Below are positions 25,206 to 35,000 of a stretch of DNA of 64,000 nt, piece after piece. Under the pieces are notes generated by a model. It worked only from the letters and a program-made list of their open reading frames with translations, searched no databases and was not told the DNA's origin. Source of the stretch: DATARR01 sp034666985. Its GTDB lineage: Bacteria > Acidobacteriota > Thermoanaerobaculia > Multivoradales > UBA5704. The stretch lies in assembly GCA_034666985.1 (NCBI GenBank), contig JAXDKS010000001.1, positions 69,236 to 133,235 of the forward strand, written 5' to 3'. How positions within the stretch are numbered: position 1 is the first letter of the stretch; every line of letters starts with the position of its first letter. Position numbers and translations under genes: made by a program.

Positions 25206-25865
25206 GTGTGTCCCGCGACTGCGCCCTGAGTCATCCGACTTCAGCCTGAGGAAGTTGACGCCGGCCTGAGGAATCTGCCGTCGTCTTGGGGAATCTGACT
25301 TTGCCTTGGAGAAGCCGACACCGTGCTGAGTCCTCTGACTTCGTTCTGGGGAATCTGACACCGTCCTGAGGGAGTTGACGCCGGCCTGGAGAAGATGACG
25401 CCGCTCTGAGTCCCCAGACGTTGTCGTGAATTCCGCGACCGCGCCTTGAGTCCTCTGACTCTGGCTTGAGGAAGATGACGCCGGCCTGAGGAATCTGCCG
25501 TTGTCTTGGGGAATCTGACTTCGCCCTGGAGAAGCCGACATCGTGCTGAGTCCTCTGACTTCGTTTTGAGGAATCTGACGCCGCCTTGGAGAAGATGACG
25601 CCACCCTGAGTCCCCAGACTCTGCCCTGAGTCCCGCGACTCCGGGCTGAGGAAGATGATCACGGCCTGAGGAAACCTGCCACCGCCTGGGGAGGCCGACC
25701 TCACCCTGGGGAATCTGACATCGTGCTGAGTCCTCTGACTTCGTTCTGAGGAAGCTGGCGCCGGCCTGGAGAAGATGACGGCGCTCTGAGTCCGGCGACT
25801 TCGTCCTGAGTCCCGTTACTTCGCGCTGGGGAAGCTTGCTGGGCGCTGGATACGGCGGATTTGGC
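25206..25865. repeat. tandem array of 33 degenerate 20-bp units
   Basis: Successive 20-base units begin with CTGAG, CTGGG, CTGGA or TTGAG and carry a second conserved TGAC/CGAC at position 11. A rough consensus is CTGAGGAATCTGACGCCGTC. Spacing is exactly 20 bases throughout, with no insertion or deletion, although individual units differ at up to ten positions. Units occur in recurring order; 25466 onward repeats the order seen at 25246 with an 11-unit (220-base) higher-order period. All three minus-strand frames are open here because of the repeat, so the long ORFs in it are not evidence for genes. Confidence 0.85.
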
Positions 25866-26193
25866 ACGGGAGGCGGGGAGCCGATACAGAATGAAAAGGG
25901 AGGGTGTGCCGCACACGCTCCCCCGGAAGAGGTACTACGAGTTGGTGTCGTGAGGGAGCGGAGCGGGAAAGAGCCTGGCGCCCCAGCAGCCAGCCCAGCC
26001 CAGCCAGACACCTCCAGGCAATGCCGTCTCTGCTGCAAATGCCGAGGAACGAGTCTCGCCGGCCTCGGCTCAAGTGTTCTACCTTCCCATCAAGAGGTCG
26101 GGATCAGATCCGATGAAGCTCCAATCGTTGCCTGCGGAGGCTACGAGCAAAGAGGTTGTAAGATGCGAGCGAGTTTTTCCGTCTTTATAGGGT
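25866..26193. other. intergenic, no gene recognised
   Basis: 328 bases between the array and the transposase gene. I see no convincing ORF, RNA or terminator. Base composition is lower in GC than the flanks, and the last 130 bases probably belong to the transposase element. Confidence 0.5.
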
Positions 26194-27114
26194 ATGGCCA
26201 GAAAACTTCGCTGCATACCCGACCCTCACTCCCTCGTCTCCATCACCTGCCGGACCGTCCAGGGACGCTTCCTGTTCAAGCCCGGCCCCGACTTCAACGA
26301 CCGCTTTCTTGGCATCCTGGGCCGAGCCCAGCGGCGACACAAACTCATCCTCAACGCTGTTTCCGTGCTCTCGAACCATCTCCATATTCTCGCCGTCCCC
26401 GAAAGCGCGCGCCAACTCGCAGCCTTCATGCGAGACTTCAAGTCCAAGCTCGCGCGGGAGGTCAACCGCCTCACCGGCTGGAGCGGGTCGGTCTTCGAGC
26501 GCCGCTATGAGATGACGGTCGTCACCAACGAAGACCGCGCGCAGATCGAGCGACTCTCGTATGTGCTCGCGCAGTCCGTTAAGGAAGGTTTGGTCGAAGA
26601 GGTCCGTGAGTGGCCCGGCGTGCACTCCGCGGCGGCGCTGATCGACGGTACGCCGCTCGCGGGGCACTGGTTCGATCGCACCCGGGAATTCGCCGCCCGC
26701 AACCAGCGGCAAGAGATCACCAAGCTGCAGTTCGCAGAGGAAGAATCGGTGATCCTTTCGCCGATCCCCTGTTGGGCGCACTTGCCGCCCGACGTCTATC
26801 GCGAACGTGTCGCGAATCTGGTCGAAGGTATCGAGAGCGAGGCCGCCCTCCTGAGGAGTCTCAATGGCACCTCCGTGCTGGGAGTGGAAGCGATCCTGGC
26901 GAAAGATCCTCAACATCGTCCTGAGTCGATCGCCTGCTCGCCGGCGCCGTTGGTCCACGCGGCCACCAAGGCGGCCCGCAAAGCGTTCTACGACGCCTAT
27001 GCCTGGTTCGTCGCGGCCTTCCGGCAAGCCGCCGAGAAGTTGCGGCAGGGCGATCGCAACGCGGTCTTCCCGGCTGGAAGCTTCCCGCCGGCCCTGCCAT
27101 TCGTGGCGGGATAA
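26194..27114 (+). CDS. REP-associated tyrosine transposase-like (Y1 HUH) protein
   Basis: 306 residues. The HUH motif is NHLHIL (H62, H64) within VLSNHLHILAVPES. The probable catalytic tyrosine is Y123 in ERLSYVLAQSVKEGLV, equivalent to the YIxxNPVK motif of IS200-like proteins. This combination defines the Y1 transposase family; the long C-terminal extension (residues 150-306) and solitary state match RAYT-type domesticated transposases, which mobilise palindromic REP sequences. Several palindromic repeats in the window are candidate substrates. Confidence 0.82.
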   Translation: MARKLRCIPDPHSLVSITCRTVQGRFLFKPGPDFNDRFLGILGRAQRRHKLILNAVSVLSNHLHILAVPESARQLAAFMRDFKSKLAREVNRLTGWSGSVFERRYEMTVVTNEDRAQIERLSYVLAQSVKEGLVEEVREWPGVHSAAALIDGTPLAGHWFDRTREFAARNQRQEITKLQFAEEESVILSPIPCWAHLPPDVYRERVANLVEGIESEAALLRSLNGTSVLGVEAILAKDPQHRPESIACSPAPLVHAATKAARKAFYDAYAWFVAAFRQAAEKLRQGDRNAVFPAGSFPPALPFVAG

Positions 27115-27328
27115 CCCTCTCGCCTGCGCTCTTTGCCAGCTCACCACCCGCCAGAGGGTCATCCTTCCGAGCTCTTGAAGCCCGCAGGGGGAGGTGTGTC
27201 CGGACCGGCTGCTGCGGTCTCCCGAATAGACGTTTCAGACCCGCTTCTGGTCGCTCTCGAGCGGCTCGGAGGGGCGGGAGGGGCGACTCAGCCGATCAGC
27301 GTGTTGATCTTCGGAATGCCCTGACACT

Positions 27329-27356
27329 GACACTTTACCTCGACACTTTACCTCGA
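27329..27356. repeat. 15-bp direct repeat at truncated ubiB junction
   Basis: GACACTTTACCTCGA occurs at 27329-27343 and again at 27342-27356, overlapping by two bases. It lies exactly where the ubiB-like reading frame is cut, and probably marks the edge of the transposase element. Confidence 0.5.
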
Positions 27357-27578
27357 ACGGGTCGAGAGCAGCTGGCCGAGCTTGATGAAGGTCGGCCCGA
27401 GCGTCTCGAGGTCACTGGCGAGCTTCTCCGGGTCGCCGCCGACGGCCTCCTGCACGATTTCGTCGTCCGGCAGATCGACGTCGACCGCCTTCACCAGGTC
27501 CGCCCGCCCGTGTTGGATCAGCAGGCGGGCGATGTCCGCATAACGTTTCAAATGCTCCGGCTTGAGCGAGAGCGCCAT
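27348..27578 (-). pseudogene. truncated UbiB/AarF-family kinase
   Basis: Only the first 76 codons remain. They match the N-terminus of ABC1/UbiB kinases: LKPEHLKRYADIARLLIQHGRADLV and LETLGPTFIKLGQLLSTR, the last being the KxGQ motif region. The frame then stops within the junction repeat, so the protein kinase-like domain (normally 430-550 residues in all) is missing. It lies downstream of the LRR gene and adjoins the transposase region, so insertion or deletion by that element is the likely cause. Confidence 0.8.
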
Positions 27579-27649
27579 AGTCGTATCCTCGATCGAAAAA
27601 GGTCCAACAGCTTCGATCGCGGATTATGCACGGCGGGTGCCAGGGAGGC

Positions 27650-29095
27650 TCAAAAGCTCCGGGCGAGCCGCTCGATGGTCTGGGCAAGGGCTCGGAGATC
27701 CTCCTCCCCATCACTTTCGACTACCACCGCATCCCCCTCAGTGTCGAAGCGGAGGCGCTCGAGGAGCTTGGGGTCCTCAGCCCTGAGGGCGGCCCGGAGC
27801 CGTTTCTCAGCGTCGGTGTTGGTGGGGACCTGGAGCAGCCGGGTGAGGTCCTCACGCATCCACCAAACCGGGATCTTCTCGTCCGCCGGATGCAGGAAGA
27901 CGGGGCCGGCAGGCAGGCCGGGAGAGGGCTTGGATCCTCCCCCCCAGATCACGACGATATCCGGACGGGCCCGCCGAAGGTCCGCGACGGCCGCTCCGAG
28001 ATCACCGAAGACCCTGACCCGGCGGAGGGCCGGCAGGTCAACGAGCGGCGCGAGGTCGCTGTCGTCCACAACGGCGCCGACCAGCGACACCTCTTCTAGA
28101 GCCCGGGCCCCGGCGAGAGGACGGAGAGAGTCCACATGGACGATGTCGCGAAGTTCCCCCCCCACACGTGCGATGACAAGTTGCCGAAGGGATGTCAGTC
28201 CTGCCAGCGGGCCAAGATTCTTGAGACGCTCGAGGCCGCTCAATTCCAGTTCGGTCAACCGGGAGAGGTTCGCGAGCGGCGAAAGATCGTCGACCTTCAG
28301 AGCGATGAGCTTCAGACGTTCCAGGCCAGCGAATGCCTCCATTCCATCCAGGCCGCGCACGCCTGCGCCGGTGAGCACGAGGCTCTTGAGACGGGTCCAA
28401 GCGCGGAATGCCCTAAGATTGGAAAGCCTTGGCCGGATCGCGTAGACCTCTTCAAGAGCCGTGCAGGCAGCGAGCGCCGACCACCCACCCGGCGCGTCGG
28501 CACGCAGTCGAGTGAGCTGGGTCAGCCCGGCGAGCGGCTGCAGACCGTCTTTGGGCAGGCAGTGCTGGAGCACCAGGTGGCGCAACTCCATGAGCTCTGA
28601 AAGCTCCGCAAGACCGCCGGGGAGAGCCGCCCGGCTGACCCCGAGCTCACGCAGAGTCCGCGCAGGTAACGCTTCGACGGCCAGACGGCGATTGAAAGGC
28701 GCTCTGCCCGCCCAGAACCGTGCGAGCCCGGAAAGGCTCTGGAGGGTTTTTGCGTCCGGAACGGGCGTGCGGCTGAAGAGCAGAAGCTCCTCGATCTGCG
28801 GGAGGAAGCGGCCGGCCCGGACGAGGGTCGAGGCCATAACCGAGCGCACCGAGGGGAACTCGGCGAGCCGGTCGAGGTCGATCACGATTTCGCCGGAGCC
28901 GTGCGGCAGCCGGGCAGCGAAAACCTGCTCGTCACCCGGCTGGACGCTCTCGATCGGGATCAGCCTCCCGCCATCACCACGGCCGGTCGGCACGGGCGCC
29001 GCCAAGTCGTCGAAAGTGATCCGTCCACTGGTTGCCGGGCGACGGTGGCGGCCGGCCTCGTCGAGACCGAGGATTCGGCCGCCGTCAGAGCTCAC
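27650..29095 (-). CDS. leucine-rich repeat protein coupled to RHS gene
   Basis: 481 residues from a GTG at 29095 whose GTGA overlaps the RHS stop codon, which sets this start. The N-terminal part is non-repetitive (GDEQVFAARLPHGSGEIVIDLDRLAE). From about 130 to 390 it has internalin-like leucine-rich repeats, for example LQPLAGLTQLTRL, LKSLVLTGAGVRGLDGMEAFAGL, LSPLANLSRLTELELSGLERL and LAPLVDLPALRRVRVFG. No signal peptide is seen, so it should stay in the cytoplasm. Tight coupling to a toxin-bearing RHS gene suggests an immunity or partner protein (inference). The C-terminus is acidic and helical. Confidence 0.8.
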   Translation of the reverse strand: MSSDGGRILGLDEAGRHRRPATSGRITFDDLAAPVPTGRGDGGRLIPIESVQPGDEQVFAARLPHGSGEIVIDLDRLAEFPSVRSVMASTLVRAGRFLPQIEELLLFSRTPVPDAKTLQSLSGLARFWAGRAPFNRRLAVEALPARTLRELGVSRAALPGGLAELSELMELRHLVLQHCLPKDGLQPLAGLTQLTRLRADAPGGWSALAACTALEEVYAIRPRLSNLRAFRAWTRLKSLVLTGAGVRGLDGMEAFAGLERLKLIALKVDDLSPLANLSRLTELELSGLERLKNLGPLAGLTSLRQLVIARVGGELRDIVHVDSLRPLAGARALEEVSLVGAVVDDSDLAPLVDLPALRRVRVFGDLGAAVADLRRARPDIVVIWGGGSKPSPGLPAGPVFLHPADEKIPVWWMREDLTRLLQVPTNTDAEKRLRAALRAEDPKLLERLRFDTEGDAVVVESDGEEDLRALAQTIERLARSF

Positions 29096-32000
29096 GGAAC
29101 CGGCTCGCACGGAATGGCCGCGTTGACAGTGCCGAGAATCGCGGCGATGTCGACGAAGGTCACAGCCGTATTGAGCCCGACGTTCCAAAGCGAACTGCCC
29201 TGGGCGATGCTGTTGATCTTGTTCGTCAGCTGGCCCACGTTGCCGACCGTCGACTGGGCACCTCCATACTCTTCGATCAGCGTCTGCTCGACGACGCGGG
29301 CCTGGTTGCGGGTGAGCTGCAAGTTCAGGTTCTTGATCATCGTGAACCGTTCGCCATGCTGCGCCTGGCGGCGAGTGAAGTTCTTGGTGATACCGAAGTA
29401 GCACTGTTCGAGACCCGCTTCGTCCACCTCAACGGCATAGTACACGTCGACGTTCGCTTCGCCCGCCTCGAGCAGAGCGGCGTCCTGAGCGGCGATCCCG
29501 CCGTACTCGGCGGACTCCTGCGCGCCGCTGGGGTCGACGGCGCTGACCGGGTTGTTGGAGACGTAGGGGTAGGGATTCGCCGAGGGCAGCGGATCCTCGG
29601 AGAGGAACCGGCCTGCCTGCGGGTCGTAGGTGCGCAGACGGTAGTAGTAGAGGCCGGTCGCGGCATCGAGCTCGCGGCCGGTGAAGGTGAAGGGATTGAC
29701 GGCGCTCCCGGTAACCCGCTGGTTGCCGAAGGCATCGTAGACGTAACGCGCGACCACGTTGCCGGTCTGATCGGTGATCGCCGTGACGCTGCCGAGACCG
29801 TCGACGTGGTGGTAGAAGCGCTGCCCTCCCCGCGTCGATTCCAGGATCGAGTCGGCGGTCGGAGCATGGAGGTAAGTGCCGACAAGGGCATTCGCGGCGT
29901 CGTACTCGGCGTCGATGGCCGGCCCGTCGTACGAGTAGCGTGTGGCCTGGCTGCCGTGCGCAATCTCGATCCGGCGGCCGAGCGGGTCGTAGCGGAAGCT
30001 CTCGGAACTGCCGTCGGGGAAGCGGACGCCGATCAACTGGTGCTCGGCGTTCCAAGTATACCGGGTCACGCCGCCGGTCGCCCGGTCGGTGCGCGTGAGC
30101 CGGTTCCCTTCGGCATCGTAGATATAAGTGGCCGCGCCGTCCTGCATCAGCCGGTCGCGGTCATAGACCCAGGCGCCCAGCGGAGCGCCGGCCGAGGAGG
30201 TCCGGTTGCCGGCGAGGTCGTAACTATAGCTCTCGTTCGTCAAGCTGGTCCCGGCCGGGTGGTCGGCGGAAATCAGTTGGCCGAGATCGTCGTAGGAGAA
30301 AGTCGACGTGCCGGTGATGTCGGTCCGCGAGGAGCGGCGGCCGGAGCCGTCATAGCTGTAGGCGGACCTGCTGACCAGGAGGGAGCCGAGCGTCGAGTCG
30401 CGGCTCAGCAGGTTGCTGCTCGGCGTGTAGGTCAACGAGTCGACCACGCTGTTTGGCCGGGTCAGCGAGCTCACCCGGTTGAGGAGGTCGTAGTCGAACC
30501 GGAAGACACCATTTACCGGATCGGTCACCGTCCGCAGCCGGAGATCCTCGTCGAAGCCGTAGAGGACCGCGCCCGCCGGACCGGTGACGCTACGGCGGTT
30601 GCCCACCGGATCGTAGGTGTAGGTATGGGTGACCGTCGGCTGCGTTGAGGTCGGCGTGCCGGAGCTGGTCGCCGAGATCAGGTTGCCGACATCATCGTAA
30701 TTGAAGGTGAGCCTGGCGGAACGGTTGGCCACCGAGGTCGCGTCACCGAAAGCGTTGTAGATCACGGTGGTAGCGTCACCGGGCAACGTCTTCGAGGTCA
30801 GGTGGCCGTCGGCGTCGTAATCGTAGGTGATCGTCTCACCAGTCCGATTCGTGTGGGAGATCAGGCGGCCGGCGTTGTCGTAGACGTTGGCCTCGACTGC
30901 TCCGAACGGATCGGTCACCGAGGTGATCCTGTCGTGCGCGTCGTAGGTGTAGCGGCGCGCGTTGCCGAGCGCGTCGGTGATCGACAGCAGATTGCCATCG
31001 CCGTCGTAGGACAGCGACGTGGTGCCGCCCCGCGAATCGGTGATCGAAGTCACCAGGCCGTTGGCGTCAACGCTCACCTGGGAGACCTTGCCGGCGGGAT
31101 CGGTGACCGACGCCAGGTGCCCCATGGCATCGTAGGTGTAGGTCACGGTGCGGCCGCTCGCGTCGGTCTTGCTGGCGAGGTGCCCCTTGGAATCGTGGGC
31201 GTAATGGGTTTCCGAGCCGTCGGGCCGCCGCTGGGTGATGACGTGCCCGCGGGTGTCGTAGGTCAGGAACGAGACCGTCGTGCCGTCGGGCTGGATCTGG
31301 CTCTCGATGAGCCCTTCGGGCGTGTAGGTGAAGCGGGTCGTATTGCCCGAGGAATCGGTGCTCGTAAGGACGTGCCCGCCCTCGTCGTAGGTCTTCGATC
31401 GGGTGTTGCCGAACGGATCCGTCGTGCTGAGCAGCCGCCCGAGCGCGTCGTAGGTGTAGGTCGAGGTGATCGTCCGCCCGTCACCGACCAGGTCCTCCCG
31501 GACCACGTCGCCACGGTCGTCGAAGGTGTCGACCGTAGTCAGCCGGCCCGACGGGGAGGTGATGATCTGGCGCTGGCCGGCCACGTCGTTAGCGATCTGG
31601 GTGGAGTGCCCTTCCCCATCGATGATTTCGGTCAGCCGCCCTTCGGCGTCGTAGCGCTGCTGGCTGAAGGGCTGGCCACCGTTGCCGCTCGATCCCTGCA
31701 GCAGGTGGTCGCCGTCATAGGAATGAGCGATGACCGTGCCGTTCGGATAGGTGACGCTCGCGAGGTCACCGGACGGCGTGTAGGCGTAGGTGATGGCGTG
31801 CCCGCCGGGGAGGGTCGCGGTCGCGATGCGGCCGGCGCCGTCCCGGGCGAAGTCGATCGAGGCGCCGTTCGAGGCGTGGATGCCGGCGGCGTCGATGGTC
31901 ACGGTGTTGCCGTTGCGGTCGGCCTCCGAGAGCAAGCCGGTGGCGGTGTCGAGGTGCAGCACCTGCTTGGCCTGGGTGGTCAGGACGAAGCGCGTGGGGT

Positions 32001-35000
32001 TGTACACGTCGCCGGCGAAGTAGTGGAGCGTGCCGTCGAAGCCGTACATCACCGTGTTGTCCCCCTCGACCTCCAGGGTCGAGGTGGTGCCGGTGCCCGG
32101 ACGGGCGGTGAAGGCCGCGGTCCCCAGCCAGTAGAAGGGACCGACGCCGCCGGCGGGGGTGAAGTCGAAGATCTCCTGGCGGCCCTCGGGATAGGTGACG
32201 GTGACGAAGTGGGGCGCCGTCGACTTGTAGGCGTACTCGCAGAGGAAGAAGGAGCACCGGCTCGGCGCCGCCGACCAGCCGCCGTCGCCGAGCGCGCGGT
32301 TGGAGCCCACCCGGAAGTCGGCCAGGCTCAGGTGCCAGTTGAAGCCGAGCTCGCGGGGGACCCGGTCGATGCTGTCGTAGACCCGCCGCAGGCCGATCTG
32401 GAAGCCGTCGACCGGCAGCACCGCGTCCTGGTAGGTGGTGATGTAGCGGCCCGGCTTCAGGTTCCCCTGCACCACCACTGTGGTGGAGGCGGTCTGCGCG
32501 CCGCCGGCCGTCGTGGTGCCCGAGACCGTGATCGTGTAGGCGTCGTTGGGCAGAACCGTGGGATCGAAGACGGCCAGCGTCGCCGGGGGCGCGCCCGTGC
32601 CGCTCGCCAGGGTGATCGTGCCGCCGTGGGCTCCGGCCGCCGTGACGCTCCAGGAGGCGATCGACGTACCATCCGGTGCCGTCATGGTGGTCGAGACTTC
32701 GACCGGCTTGGTCACGATCGTGCCATCCGCTGGGGACGGAGGAGCGATCATCGGCGGCGCCTGCTGGGGCGTCCCGCCACCCGTCCCGCCTCCCCCACCG
32801 CCGGGGACAGGAATCGACCAGGCGATGGTGAGGGCATTCGAGACTTCCCGGAGGCCGCTGACGAAGGCGATCGCAGTGATCGTATCGGTGCCCGAGGTGA
32901 AGCCGGTGTAGGACGTGGTGGTGAAACCGTTCTCGTCCGTGGTCGCCCGCAGGTTCTGGGTGTTGGCGCCGAAGACGCCGATCTCCACCTCGAGGCCCGG
33001 CACCGGCTGGCCGGCCACGTCGATCACCGCCACGCTCAGCGTCTGCGCGCTACCCACGGTCTTGCCGGGGCTGGTGGACGGGGTCAGCGTCAAGGTTCCC
33101 GCCGGCGGGAGCGGCACGTTGATCGCCGCGCCGCCGCCGCCGATCCGTTCCCAGGCGTGCGCCTCGTTGCCGCCGCCGCAGTCGGCGGGGTCGATCCCCT
33201 TGGTGTTGAGGATCTGCTGGGTATCCTTATAAGTAGTGACAACCCCGGCCTGGGTGACATGAATCTCGGGGATGTAGCCGGTCGGACGGCAGGTTTCCGG
33301 TGCGTCGGACGTATCGAAGTCGTAGTCCCGTGTCTGCGTGAGGATCGTGATGCTGTGCGGCTGCACCACGATGTTGTTGCCCCAGGGGCTGAAATGGAAG
33401 GGGCCGATGTCGACCGCGACGTTGTCGAAGACGATCGCCTGGTCCGAGTTGTTGTCGAAGCGGATGGCCCCGGCGTCGTAGAACGAGTTGGTCCCACCGA
33501 GGAAGGTGACGCTAGGCGATCCCTTCCAGGGGAACGGGAAGATGCTCCCCCCCGGGCGCAGGCCGTCCGCGTAGCCGATGTAGACGGAGAGCGCCGAGGT
33601 GTCCTCGGTAAACTTGGCGATCGCCAGGGTCAGCGTGAGCGGCTGGCCGCAGCAGTCGAAGTAGTCGATCTCATAGGGATAGGTGCCGGCGGCCGGGAAG
33701 TGGACGGTCACCGGATAGGTGCCGACCGCACCGCCGCTCGGCTGGTTCCACGCTCCGACCAGCGGATATCCCTGGAAAGGAGACGTGTTGGAGACCGGCG
33801 GCCGCTCATAGGCGCCGCTGACCCGGGTGGCGCCGCCGCCGACGCCGAACAGGAATCCGTCGTTGGCGAGCACGTTGAAAGTGACGTCCCCCGCCTTGGC
33901 GACCACGAAGGTCGCGGTGAAGACGGCGTCGAACGACGCCAGCGTGCCGACGCCCGCCTGCAGCCCGTTGCCCTGGGCCACGATGGTGCCGGAGAAATTG
34001 CCCGCCCCGTCGGTGGTCACGTCGGTGAACGGCCGCGTGGTCGGACCCACGCCCGAGATGTTGTGGTTGACGACTCCTGACGGGGGGTTGAAGTTGAGGG
34101 TCGGGAAGGTCTGCTTGAAAGCGGGGGTGTCCCCCGGCTTGGCTGCGAAGGCGGTCAGCGAGGCGCCGCGGAAGAAGAAGTTCCCCTCCACCGGCCCGCT
34201 GCTGATGGCGGCGGCCGGGGTCACCTGGCTCGGCCTCACCTGGGTAGTGAAGGCGCTGGAGACCGGCCCGTAGAGATCGCCGTTGGCGTCCCGCCAAGTC
34301 ACGGCGGCGGCGTCGGCGAGCGGTCCCGCGGGCTGGCCCGCCGGAATCGCGTAGGTGGCGGCCACGGTGATCGCGCCGGCCGGGGAGATCGAGGCCGGGA
34401 CGCCCGAGACCGTGCCCGTGCCGCCGCCGGCGACGCTGTCGCTGACCGTGAGGCCGCTGGCCGTGGCCCCCCCGCTGTTCGCGAGGGCGATGGCGTAGGT
34501 GGCCGTGGTGCCCGCGTCCGCGGTGGCCGGGCCGCTCTTGGCGATGCCGAGGATGGGGAGGTGCTCGACGGTCGCGCCGGAGGTCGCCGGCGGCGCGCTG
34601 ACCGGTCCGGACGAGGCCGTGGCCGTGGCCACCAGCCGCGCGCCTTCGAGCGCGGCGAGGCGCGCCAGGTAGCCGGCATCGGTCTCCCCGGCCTGCCGGG
34701 CGCCGGTGAAGGGGACGGCCCAGGGGGTGCTGACGGTCACCGAGCCGCCGGAGGGCAGCGAGGCCAGGGCGGGGACCGAGGAGGCGTCGAAAGTGATCGC
34801 GCCCCCCGCGGGCGGCGTAATGGTGACCGTGACGTTGGTGGCCGCCGACGAAGGCCGCGGCGAGAAGAGCTGCTGGCAGAAGTCGACGTCGACCGTCGCC
34901 GGCGAGCCCTGTCCGCCCTGGTCGCGCGGCGCCGGCTCGGCGTGGAAGGTGTTGCGGATGCGCGACACCTGCGCCGGATCGAGCAGGAAGGCGGTCTGCG

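Noticed and set aside
25206..25865. CRISPR array
   Set aside because: Units have no constant repeat with unique spacers and are exactly contiguous 20-mers; no cas genes are in the window.
25241..26038. Minus-strand open frames of 150-265 codons over the 20-bp array
   Set aside because: All three frames are open because the 20-base repeat has few stops. Product is low-complexity, without start context or family, so no gene is called.
30802..34080. 1092-codon plus-strand open frame
   Set aside because: It lies antisense to the RHS gene; Val/Gly/Asp-rich composition is the usual antisense of YD repeats.
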